From an uncultured Sphingorhabdus sp. (GTDB lineage Bacteria > Pseudomonadota > Alphaproteobacteria > Sphingomonadales > Sphingomonadaceae), in NCBI GenBank assembly GCA_937873665.1, contig CALMYW010000056.1:1-14248 (forward strand): a DNA stretch of 14,248 nt. Direction: 5' to 3'. A program made the translations under genes and the position numbers. The stretch's first letter is position 1, and the number at the start of each line of letters is the position of its first letter. Positions 1 to 7,184 of this stretch are shown piece after piece. The notes below the pieces were generated by a model. The model worked only from the letters and a program-made list of their open reading frames with translations, was not told the DNA's origin and ran no database searches.

Positions 1-3000
1 TCCGCCCCCGCCGTATCCTCTTGGAGGCCCGATCCGCCAGACGCCGTGACGCCATCCGCTACCGCCGTGACCGTAATCGGCACGTTGAATGTGGCGGACG
101 ATTCAGGCAATGCATTCTGCCCAGCGCCAACCGCGCTTTCGATCGTCGTCACCGTCACTGACAGGGGAAAATCTGTGTCGAGGTGCTGGCGCGCGCCGCC
201 GACTGCAAACACCAGGGTCAGGTTGGCTAGCACGTCGTTGATGGCCGCGTCATTCGGGCCTGTCACCGTATAGGTTCCATTGCCGTTCAGCGTTAGAACG
301 CCGGCACCAACGGACGATTCCGACAGCGAAAAGCCCGCCGGAATATTGCCGATGACAACGTTCTTGATGTTCTCACTGCCATCGGTGTTGTCGGCATGGC
401 CGACAGAAATGCTGACTGGAATGTTCTGGTCTTCGAGACCGCTGCCCGAGCCCGAGCCTGTCGGAACGTCAGCCACGGCCGCCACCCGGATCACATGCGT
501 TCCGTTGGTGACGAGGGTTGCGGCCGCTTCGCTTTCGCTGGTTGTCTGGTCGACCTTCGTGACCGCGATGCCGAGCGAAATGTCGGCGTCACTGTTCGGC
601 GGTGGCAGAAGCGTCATCGATGCCAGCGCGGCGCGGATTTCGGCTTCGCTGCCGCCGTTGAGCGTTATTGACGTCGTGCCCGCAGCAACAACGTACGTGG
701 TCAGCACACCGGCAACCGAGACATAACTGACGACGGCGCCTACCGGCAGACCGCTGACAACGATCTGAGTGATGGCTTCCGACCCGTCTGTGCTGTCGGG
801 TGCGGAGATCCCGATATTGGCCCCGAAATTAACAGCCGCCGTGACCGCTTGGTCAGCGGTGTTGACGATGCCATCCTCGTTGACGCTGCTCGAACCAGAG
901 ATGACCGGCGCGTCGTTGACAGGATTAACGGTCACCGGAATGGTGATCGACTGGCTGGCGCGCAACAGCGAAACCTCGCCGCCAGACAGCGTGCTTTCGA
1001 TGGTGCCGACCTGCACACCGACATCGAAGTTGACGTCGCTGTTGGCAGGCGCGCGCACCTGAAGGCCGGTTGCCAGGAATGCTTCAAACTGTGCTGCCGT
1101 CGTCGCGGCGCCCGGCGCGAACGTCACCACATTGCCGGCGACCGAAACGGCGATACCGTTCGGCGGCACAGCGGCATAAACGAGGGTCACGCCTACAGGA
1201 ACTGTGATCCGGGCGAACTCATAGGATTCCGACCCGTCCGCGTCGATGCGCGTGACCGTAATCGGCATATTGATGTTCTGGTCTTCGTTGCCAGATGCCG
1301 AGCCTGAAAGTGTCGGCCCGTCTGCCACCGCTGCAACGGCAATCGCGTGCGTGGACGTTGCCGTCGATGTCGCCGCCGCCTCGCCTTCGCTCGTCGTTTG
1401 GTCAACTTTTGTGATGGCCACCGTAACAGCAATATTCGCGTCGCTGTTCAGCGGCGGCGTCAGTGCAAACGTTGCGAGCGTATCGCGAATATCATCCTCG
1501 GTGCCGCCGGAGATCGTATAGGTGCGCACGCCTGCAACGACGGCCGTCGTTACGGTAGCGCCGCCGACGGCCGCGTATGTCACGGCCGCACCCAGCGGAA
1601 TGTTGCCGAGCACGATTTGGGTGATGGCTTCCGAACCGTCGGCCTTGTCATTCTCGGAGATGATGATGTCGGCGCCAAACGTGACGCTTTCGTCCTCATC
1701 GACCGTGCTCGCACCGGAGACGGTCGGCATATCCACGACGGGATAGACGGTCACAGGGATCTGAACCGTGTCGCTGGCTCTCAAAAGCGAGACTTCGCCA
1801 CCCGACAGCGTGCTCTCGATTGTGCCAACTTCCACACCGACATTAAAGTTCACGTCGCTGTTGACCGGCGGGCGCACTTGCAGCCCCGTCGCCAGGAAGT
1901 CTTGGAATTGGGCAGCCGTCGTCGTTGGGCCTGGCGTGAACGTCAAAACGTCACCGGACTGCGTCACCGAAATCCCGTTCGGCAGCACGCCTGGGTAAAT
2001 GAGCGTGCCGCCTGTCGGAATGGTGATCCGGGCGAACTCATACGATTCCGAGCCGTCAGCATCGACGCGCGCAACCGTGATCGGCAAACTGATGTTTTGA
2101 TCTTCATTGCCAGACGCCGAGCCCGTAATGCTCGTCCCGTCCGCCACGGCTGCAACCGTGATGATCATCGGCACAGTCTGCACGTCGGTCACGCCGCCCA
2201 GGTCTTCGGTCGTTGCCGAAACGGACAGAGTGATGTTCTGATCGGCATTCGGCGGCGGCAATACAGACAACGACGCAAGCGAAGCACGGATCTCTGCCTC
2301 GGAAGCGCCTGCAAACGACACCGAACCGCCGGCCGGCAAACTGATCACAACAGCAGGACCACCGCCGAGAGGGATGTAACTGACGGTCGAGCCCGGTGGG
2401 AATCCCGTGACGGTCACGTTCGTGATCGTCTGCGTCAAAGCATCGTTGACCACGAACGTTATGTCATCGCCAAACGTGACCCAGGTATCTTCATCTGTCG
2501 CCTGTGTCGGCGCCGTGATCTCAACGGGATCGGCCACCGGGTTGACGAGGACGCTGATCGGAGCCGTCGCAATCTCCCGGTCGCCATTCGAGCCTTCGGT
2601 CGCGATCGCGACAATGCTCATGCCAGAGAACGTGCCGCTCTCGTCCGGTGGCGGCAGGAAATAAACATCGCCAATCTGCGACGGCGACAGCGTATAGGTC
2701 TTCGTGCCGGTATCGGAAATCGAAAACGGATATTCGACGCCGAGACTGTTGGTGATCTTAGCATCCGCATCAACGCCGCGGATCTCCACGACATGGCTTT
2801 CCGAACCGTCGGTCAAATCGCCGAACGTGGCGGCGAGGTTGGCGAGGTGAACGGCAACATCTTCGTCCGTCGTCTCCGCGTCGCCCGTCGCGGTCACGGC
2901 GTCGGCCACCGCTTCGACATCGATATGGTAGGCAAAGTGTACCGTCTCACGGTCGAGATAGCCGGGCAGATTGGACGGAACGTTGCGCTCGATCGTCGTA

Positions 3001-4418
3001 ACCGCAATGTCCAGCGTGATTCGGCCGTGGTAGTCGGCGGGCGGCGTCACCTGAAGAGACAGCAGCAGCGCCTGGATCTGCGCCGTCGAGCCCGAAACGA
3101 TGAATGATCCATCCGGTTGCTGCACGACGGAGCCGGGCAGCCCCGTGTTACAATCAAGCGTGGCGCCGGAAGGCAAGCCATTGATCACGACCTTTTCGAT
3201 CGCTTCCGGACCATCGGAATCGTTGAGATTGACCGTCCCCGGCGGGGCGATCGCCCCATCTTCGCCCGTCGCTGCGCCGCCCGAGACGGAGGCCGGATCC
3301 GCCACCGCCGCAACCGTGATGGCGACCTTGCCGGATACCGTTTCACCCGTGCGGGGGTCGACGAACGAGTAGGTGAACGAAGCGAAGCCCGAAAATCCGT
3401 TTGCCGGCGTGTATTCGAAATGCCCATCGGGGCCGAGAGTCACGGTACCGAACAGCGGGTTGATGCTGACTTCGCGGCTGATGACGGGCAGCGGCATACG
3501 GGAGGGATCGAACAGGGCGCCGCCGTAAGGCGTATCCTCGCTCGCGCGAAACGCCGAGATCGGCTCAAGCGGCGTCCAAATCTTCGGCCGGAAGCCGTCA
3601 CTCTCGAAGACATCGGCCCCCTGTTCGAGATCACGGGACGCCCGCAGATATTCAACATCGCCCAGCAGCCAGAGATGATCCAAACCCGAACCGACACCGG
3701 CGTTCGGGCCCTGTAGAATCGTGTTGTCCGACGAAACGAGTTTTTCGCCGTTGCGATGCCCGATTTCTTCATCACCCAGGCCAGCGAGATGGCCGATTGC
3801 GGTCCCTGTCTTGACTGTGACGAGCCGGCCGCTTGCACCGGCTTCGCCGTGTTTCAAATCATCCCGGCCCCAACGGCGCGTTTCCGGCGCCAGGGCCGAT
3901 AGGGGGGACTCTGATGACTGAAGATCGGATGGCACGCCATGGGCTGGCAACGGGCTCGAGCCGCTCAGCAGCGGTTCTTGCAAATCTGGGTCGTTACGAT
4001 CGGCCACCTCGCCGCGGTGCTCGACTTTGGGCAGCAGCCCCGCGACCGGCCCCTTCCCGTCGCGGCCCGCCGCCAGATCAGAGATCACAGCGATCAAAAC
4101 GTCGGAAGGCATATCGAGCACGTCGGAGACGTGCTCCAATTCGGCCGCCAGCGACCCTGTCCCCTTGAGGACAATGAGACCTCCATTCGGGAATTGCAGC
4201 CCGAGGAGCCCGGTGCTCGTGATCACCGGCTCAGCACCTGCGTCGCGAACGAATGCGGCAAGGGCCGGTTCGGTCGCCGCGTCCGGCTTGATTTCGATGG
4301 TTTCGTGGTACGCCGGAGCGCGAAGCGCTTGTGCCGCTCCTGCGTTGACGGAGGTCGTGCCTTCGGCAACATCATAGGGCAACGATTCCGGATGCACGGA
4401 ATCGATAGGGCGATCCAT
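1..4418 (-). CDS. Giant type I-secreted adhesin with tandem Ig/cadherin-like repeats, N-terminal part (runs off the left edge)
   Basis: The minus-strand frame is open from ATG at 4418 to the left edge, giving 1472 codons with no stop seen. The start is firm: an in-frame TGA lies two codons upstream and a GGGAGA ribosome site lies 9 bases before the ATG. There is no signal peptide, as expected for a substrate that carries its export signal at the C-terminus. Residues 1 to about 350 are non-repetitive and unrecognised. From about residue 367 there are repeats of roughly 130-140 residues. Each opens with a motif like VAAVADxxxxSGxAxGxED and carries DGSE and a PPxxSD motif; starts fall near residues 367, 500, 625, 755, 892, 1027, 1163, 1313 and 1450. 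Length and motifs resemble the T1SS-143 / Ig-like repeats of LapA-type biofilm adhesins. It is probably cell-surface anchored and exported by the adjacent type I system (inference). The C-terminal RTX and secretion signal would lie outside the window. One cysteine (near residue 420) is unusual for this class. Confidence 0.9.
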   Translation of the reverse strand, partial: MDRPIDSVHPESLPYDVAEGTTSVNAGAAQALRAPAYHETIEIKPDAATEPALAAFVRDAGAEPVITSTGLLGLQFPNGGLIVLKGTGSLAAELEHVSDVLDMPSDVLIAVISDLAAGRDGKGPVAGLLPKVEHRGEVADRNDPDLQEPLLSGSSPLPAHGVPSDLQSSESPLSALAPETRRWGRDDLKHGEAGASGRLVTVKTGTAIGHLAGLGDEEIGHRNGEKLVSSDNTILQGPNAGVGSGLDHLWLLGDVEYLRASRDLEQGADVFESDGFRPKIWTPLEPISAFRASEDTPYGGALFDPSRMPLPVISREVSINPLFGTVTLGPDGHFEYTPANGFSGFASFTYSFVDPRTGETVSGKVAITVAAVADPASVSGGAATGEDGAIAPPGTVNLNDSDGPEAIEKVVINGLPSGATLDCNTGLPGSVVQQPDGSFIVSGSTAQIQALLLSLQVTPPADYHGRITLDIAVTTIERNVPSNLPGYLDRETVHFAYHIDVEAVADAVTATGDAETTDEDVAVHLANLAATFGDLTDGSESHVVEIRGVDADAKITNSLGVEYPFSISDTGTKTYTLSPSQIGDVYFLPPPDESGTFSGMSIVAIATEGSNGDREIATAPISVLVNPVADPVEITAPTQATDEDTWVTFGDDITFVVNDALTQTITNVTVTGFPPGSTVSYIPLGGGPAVVISLPAGGSVSFAGASEAEIRASLASLSVLPPPNADQNITLSVSATTEDLGGVTDVQTVPMIITVAAVADGTSITGSASGNEDQNISLPITVARVDADGSESYEFARITIPTGGTLIYPGVLPNGISVTQSGDVLTFTPGPTTTAAQFQDFLATGLQVRPPVNSDVNFNVGVEVGTIESTLSGGEVSLLRASDTVQIPVTVYPVVDMPTVSGASTVDEDESVTFGADIIISENDKADGSEAITQIVLGNIPLGAAVTYAAVGGATVTTAVVAGVRTYTISGGTEDDIRDTLATFALTPPLNSDANIAVTVAITKVDQTTSEGEAAATSTATSTHAIAVAAVADGPTLSGSASGNEDQNINMPITVTRIDADGSESYEFARITVPVGVTLVYAAVPPNGIAVSVAGNVVTFAPGAATTAAQFEAFLATGLQVRAPANSDVNFDVGVQVGTIESTLSGGEVSLLRASQSITIPVTVNPVNDAPVISGSSSVNEDGIVNTADQAVTAAVNFGANIGISAPDSTDGSEAITQIVVSGLPVGAVVSYVSVAGVLTTYVVAAGTTSITLNGGSEAEIRAALASMTLLPPPNSDADISLGIAVTKVDQTTSESEAAATLVTNGTHVIRVAAVADVPTGSGSGSGLEDQNIPVSISVGHADNTDGSENIKNVVIGNIPAGFSLSESSVGAGVLTLNGNGTYTVTGPNDAAINDVLANLTLVFAVGGARQHLDTDFPLSVTVTTIESAVGAGQNALPESSATFNVPITVTAVADGVTASGGSGLQEDTAGA
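486..1337 (-). repeat. Two-domain super-repeat of the adhesin, copy 2 (852 bp)
   Basis: This is the second copy of the domain pair. Its first domain is collinear with copy 1 at a constant 819-base offset. Its second domain is 33 bases (11 codons) longer, with extra residues just after the NED motif (VNTADQAVTAAV region). The shared second-domain motif DGSEAITQIV and the shared TKVDQTTSE segment confirm homology. The domain that follows (from about 485 down) is more divergent and is not a third copy of the same quality. Confidence 0.75.
1338..2156 (-). repeat. Two-domain super-repeat of the adhesin, copy 1 (819 bp)
   Basis: This stretch encodes two consecutive Ig-like domains (273 residues) and closely resembles the next stretch at 486-1337. 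The offset is exactly 819 bases at three points I compared: the VAAVAD boundary (2142 and 1323), the YEFARIT segment (2044 and 1225) and the GGEVSLLRAS segment (1804 and 985). The copies differ mostly at synonymous or conservative positions. This indicates tandem duplication of a domain pair rather than of a single domain. Confidence 0.8.
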
Positions 4419-4457
4419 CTGTCACATTCTCCCACGGACGTGCTTTTTGAACGCAAT

Positions 4458-4478
4458 CCGGATCGCTTTGTTATCCGG
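4458..4478 (-). promoter_or_regulatory. Small hairpin in the adhesin 5' leader
   Basis: A perfect 6-bp inverted repeat (CCGGAT, 9-base loop, ATCCGG) lies 40 bases upstream of the adhesin start and would form in the leader RNA. No T run follows it in the sense of transcription, so it does not look like a terminator. A role in mRNA stability or translation is possible but is only inference. Confidence 0.3.
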
Positions 4479-4488
4479 GCGACGAATA

Positions 4489-4509
4489 AACCGTACACAT
4501 CGTATGGTT
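4489..4509. repeat. Imperfect inverted repeat upstream of the adhesin (possible operator)
   Basis: On the minus strand the site reads AACCATAC, a 5-base spacer, then GTACGGTT: two 8-base arms with one mismatch. It lies about 70 bases upstream of the adhesin ATG, a reasonable place for a regulator-binding site or a leader hairpin. A further perfect palindrome TTCGCGAA lies nearby at about 4530. I cannot assign a regulator, and such short palindromes can occur by chance. Confidence 0.25.
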
Positions 4510-4594
4510 TCCAAAGGACTAAGAAGCGTTCGCGAAACGTCCTATTCAGAGAATTTGTTAAGTTACTGTAGAGAAAGTGATATCTCTTTTCGGC

Positions 4595-5038
4595 GAAGAC
4601 CTGCGACCGGCCTGCCGAAGGGGCCTCCATTGGCGCGAGCAAGGCGGCCTCGGCGCCGTCACCAGACCGTCTCGATTGCATATACGCGGTGGCCTTACCG
4701 CCTTCGGTAACGATCACATCTTCCAGAGTGCGCAATCGCGAACGGCATGCGGAGTCGAAGTACTCCTTTTTGATGCCAGCGGCAGTTTTCTGGAAGCTGA
4801 CGTCGCCGTTCTCGGCGATCACCGCAGCGACCGGCCCCATGCTGGCCAACATCAATCGCCAGCTGGCCGAGGCGGCCCTGACCGACACGACCGCGATGCC
4901 CGCCTCTTGCAGCTATTCGAGAGCCAACATCGTTGCGCTTTCGAGGCGACCGTTACTGGTCAGCGTGTTGTCCACATCGGTGGGTAAGAATTCGACACCG
5001 CTCAACAAGCGTGCGTCGGCTTGCGACCATGGCTGCAT
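4595..5038 (-). pseudogene. Decayed HAD-superfamily phosphatase (HAD-IIB-like), 5' part only
   Basis: From an ATG at 5038 the minus strand reads as the start of a Cof/mannosyl-3-phosphoglycerate-phosphatase-like HAD protein. TDVDNTLTSNGRL (residues 20-32) holds the DxD catalytic aspartates. After 41 codons an amber TAG (4915-4913) interrupts the gene, yet homology continues in the same frame beyond it: LQEAGIAVV, then PVAAVIAENGDVSF. The alignment to the family across this part needs no gap, from memory of typical members. The usual motif II segment (VTGRPAGW-like) has become VRAASASW, losing the conserved Thr. Similarity fades near 4700-4600, and the C-terminal half with the last metal-binding aspartates is absent. 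A length near 250-280 residues would be normal. I call it a pseudogene and set the left end approximately. A functional short protein from the internal GTG at 4888 seems unlikely. The 220 bases between it and cysE show no further gene. Confidence 0.75.
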
Positions 5039-5258
5039 CGATGCCCCCTCCCGTGTTGTTGTGGCGGTCACCTGTAGCTCTAGGCTTGGACCCGTCTATT
5101 GAGAATTCCTGATTTGCTTAGCAACTCTTCTTCGTTCACTGGCAGGCGCAAGGATCATAGACAGGTCGTGAATTGTCCAACCATCGGATCGCCCGTGTGC
5201 CTCCTGCGGATGTGACGGTTCGTGCTCGCCTCTGGACCTCACCTGCGAAAGCCAATCC

Positions 5259-6206
5259 ATGACGAAATTCGAAACACGGCCCACTGAAAGCTGGCTGGCG
5301 ATACCCCTGGACAAGATCGTAACCGACCTTCGCGCGTCGCGGTCACGCACGAGGGGATCCGCAGACCACAAACCCTATGCGCGTGAACTGCCCAATCCAG
5401 ATGTTGCGGCACTCGTCGTAAAAGACATCTACGCCGCGCTGTTTCCGCGTCACGGCGGCGGGCAGGACGGCAATGATGAAGGCATAGACTATTTTGTCGG
5501 TCACACGCTCAACCGAGCCTTGCGGTCTTTGCGCGGCCTTATCGAGCAAGAATTGCAGTTCTCCTTCGCCCAGCATCATCAGGATAAGGCAGATGTTGCA
5601 TCGGCGGCGTCTTCGATATTGCAGGACTTCGCCGGCGGCTTGCCCGAGGTTCGCGAAAATCTTCTAACCGACGTTCGCGCCGCCTTTGATGGCGACCCAG
5701 CCGCCCAGACGACCGAAGAAATCCTGCTCAGTTACCCTGGCATCCGCGCGATCTATCATCATCGCCTCGCGCACGAGTTGTTCAGGCTTGGAGCGCCAAT
5801 TGTTGCACGCATTATTGCCGAGATTTCGCATTCCGCAACCGGCATTGACATTCATCCTGGTGCTCGCATCGGCGGCAGCTTCTTCATCGATCATGGCACC
5901 GGCGTCGTCATAGGCGAAACTGCCGTCATCGGCGAGCGCGTGCGGCTGTATCAGGCCGTGACACTCGGCGCCAAACGGTTTTCCGTTGAGGAAAGCGGCG
6001 CGCTGACCAAGGGAGAGGCACGCCATCCGATCGTCGAAGACGATGTCGTCATCTACGCCGGCGCGACGATTCTCGGCCGCGTCACTATTGGCCATGGCTC
6101 GACCATCGGCGGAAATGTCTGGCTGACGCGGAGTGTACCGCCAGGCAGTAACATCGTGCAGGCAATGGCACGAAGCGAAGTGTTCGACAGCGGCGCCGGT
6201 ATTTGA
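5259..6206 (+). CDS. cysE: Serine O-acetyltransferase, EpsC type
   Basis: The 315-residue protein makes O-acetyl-L-serine from serine and acetyl-CoA, the first step of cysteine synthesis; it is cytoplasmic. The N-terminal alpha-helical region includes the EpsC-type motif DYFVGHTLNRAL (77-88). The C-terminal left-handed beta-helix holds hexapeptide repeats and the conserved histidine motifs DIHPGARIGG (197-206, His199) and FIDHGTGVVIGE (209-220, His212). These are followed by VRLYQAVTLGAKRF (228-241) and the coenzyme-binding loop IGGNVWLTRSVPPGSNI. Length and end match the longer EpsC subfamily, not the about 270-residue enteric CysE. The ATG at 5259 gives the expected N-terminus, although the ribosome site before it is weak. 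The gene appears intact. It is followed 95 bases downstream by a broken Family 2A encapsulin shell gene; serine acetyltransferases are known neighbours of that shell family, as in the srp sulfur genes of Synechococcus. It is transcribed divergently from the adhesin. Confidence 0.93.
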   Translation: MTKFETRPTESWLAIPLDKIVTDLRASRSRTRGSADHKPYARELPNPDVAALVVKDIYAALFPRHGGGQDGNDEGIDYFVGHTLNRALRSLRGLIEQELQFSFAQHHQDKADVASAASSILQDFAGGLPEVRENLLTDVRAAFDGDPAAQTTEEILLSYPGIRAIYHHRLAHELFRLGAPIVARIIAEISHSATGIDIHPGARIGGSFFIDHGTGVVIGETAVIGERVRLYQAVTLGAKRFSVEESGALTKGEARHPIVEDDVVIYAGATILGRVTIGHGSTIGGNVWLTRSVPPGSNIVQAMARSEVFDSGAGI

Positions 6207-6301
6207 TTCCAATATAACGACGTTGACGTCCAATGCGCGGTCGCATCTACACAAATTACTGAATTGAACTTGGTTCTGATATAGCAGCAATAGGAAATAC
6301 A

Positions 6302-6772
6302 ATGGCAGACAAACTGCAGACGGCATTGGGCGATATAGCGGCACGACAATTAGCCAATGCAACAAAGACCGTGCCTCAGATGTCGAGCATCACGCCGCGT
6401 TGGCTGGTGCACTTCATGAGCTGGGTGCCTGTCGAAGCCGGCATTTATCGCGTCAACAAAGTGCGCGATCGCTGCGCGATGAACGCGTGCTGCCGCAGAC
6501 CCACGTCGATTACATCGACAACCCGCGCGAATATCTACTCAGCGCCGTACAGACGGTGCTCGACGTGCATACCCGCGTTTCGGATCTCTACAGCGTCCCT
6601 CACAACCAGATCAAGGAGCAGCTTCGCCTGACCATCGAAACGGTGAAAGAGCGCCAGGAAAGCGAACTGATCAACAACAAGGAATACGGGCTTCTGACGC
6701 ATGCCGCCGACTCGCAGAAGATCCAGACCCGGAGCGGCGCGCCGACACCCGATGACCTCGATGAATTGATAG
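6302..6772 (+). pseudogene. Family 2A encapsulin nanocompartment shell protein (SrpI-like), broken 5' half
   Basis: Two overlapping frames together read as the N-terminal half of an SrpI-type encapsulin shell. From ATG 6302 (weak AGGA ribosome site) the first frame gives [24 protein letters not shown] and [14 protein letters not shown]. Then, between about 6458 and 6478, the match jumps to another frame. That frame gives [60 protein letters not shown] and [12 protein letters not shown]. Compared with remembered family members, about a dozen residues are also missing at the junction. The match ends exactly where the IS3 element begins, so roughly the C-terminal half of the usual about 300-residue HK97-fold shell protein is gone. 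Intact Family 2A shells enclose a cysteine desulfurase and are often encoded with serine acetyltransferase and rhodanese genes. The cysE gene just upstream fits; no desulfurase is present in the window. A functional shell cannot be made from this copy. Family assignment is by recognition, without a search. Confidence 0.85.
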
Positions 6773-6798
6773 TGATCCTCCCCCAGTGAAGTGGTCCG
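6773..6798 (+). repeat. Left terminal inverted repeat of the IS3 element
   Basis: The end begins TGATCCTCCCCCA and closes with GTGGTCCG. It aligns with the reverse complement of 8027-8051 with a few mismatches and one base of length difference. Confidence 0.85.
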
Positions 6799-6834
6799 AC
6801 TCGAAGTATGGCTTTTTGCCCGAGGAGGACAGTG

Positions 6835-7113
6835 ATGCCGAGGAAAAAATACAAAGCGGAAGATATCGTCTCAAAGCTTCGCCAGGTTGACGTTTTGGTG
6901 GCTCAGGGGAACAAGGTTCCCGACGCCGTCAGATCGATTGGCGTGACACAGGTGACGTATTATCGCTGGCGGCGTGAGTTCGGCGGCCTGCAGATGGATC
7001 AGGTCAAGCGGTTGAAGGAGCTGGAGCTTGAGAACCAGCGCCTGCGCAAAGCGGTTTCCGACCTGACGCTCGATAAGTTGATCTTGGCCGAGGCTGCCAA
7101 GGGAAACTTCTAA
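6835..7113 (+). CDS. IS3-family transposase OrfA
   Basis: This is a 92-residue DNA-binding subunit. It starts [20 protein letters not shown], the usual OrfA N-terminus, then has a helix-turn-helix around [22 protein letters not shown] and a leucine-zipper-like heptad segment ([18 protein letters not shown]). I prefer the ATG at 6835 to the in-frame ATG at 6808: it follows a strong CGAGGAGG ribosome site and gives the N-terminus typical of the family. The protein ends at TAA 7111-7113. A slippery heptamer just before the stop would let ribosomes move into the orfB frame to make the full OrfAB transposase. Confidence 0.9.
   Translation: MPRKKYKAEDIVSKLRQVDVLVAQGNKVPDAVRSIGVTQVTYYRWRREFGGLQMDQVKRLKELELENQRLRKAVSDLTLDKLILAEAAKGNF
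7101..7107 (+). other. Programmed -1 ribosomal frameshift site (GGGAAAC heptamer)
   Basis: In the orfA frame the bases read AAG GGA AAC, which fits the X XXY YYZ slippery pattern as G GGA AAC. A shift back by one base here moves into the frame GGG AAA CTT CTA AGC CCC, which runs open into orfB. In that frame the family-typical segment LSPARRR and [20 protein letters not shown] follows. The orfA stop is only four bases further on. IS3 elements are known to make their OrfAB transposase by -1 frameshifting; I did not model a downstream stimulatory structure. Confidence 0.8.
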
Positions 7114-7184
7114 GCCCCGCCCGCCGACGCGTTTGTATCGAGCATGTTCGACGTGAGCTTCACGTCTCCGAGCGTCGCGCCTGC

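Noticed and set aside
1347..3107. A 586-codon plus-strand open frame opposite the adhesin
   Set aside because: It is antisense to the repeat region. Its translation is very rich in Arg, Asp and His with no domain, and it mirrors the repeat pattern of the minus-strand gene. High GC explains the lack of stops.
1..4418. Tandem repeats considered as a CRISPR array or a satellite
   Set aside because: The repeat unit is about 400 or 819 bases, diverged at synonymous sites and in frame with a protein. There are no short identical repeats with unique spacers.
4223..4888. A 221-codon minus-strand frame starting at GTG 4888
   Set aside because: Its first part is the continuation of the broken HAD gene after the amber codon, and its last 65 codons run in another frame over the adhesin start. 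It is not a gene of its own.
6223..6251. Possible sigma-70 promoter TTGACG / TCTACA (17-base spacer) before the shell remnant
   Set aside because: The -10 box matches only half of the consensus and the cysE-shell gap is short enough for co-transcription. It is too weak to list as a feature.
5664..6365. A 233-codon minus-strand frame over cysE
   Set aside because: It is antisense to the conserved acetyltransferase and shows no recognisable motif.
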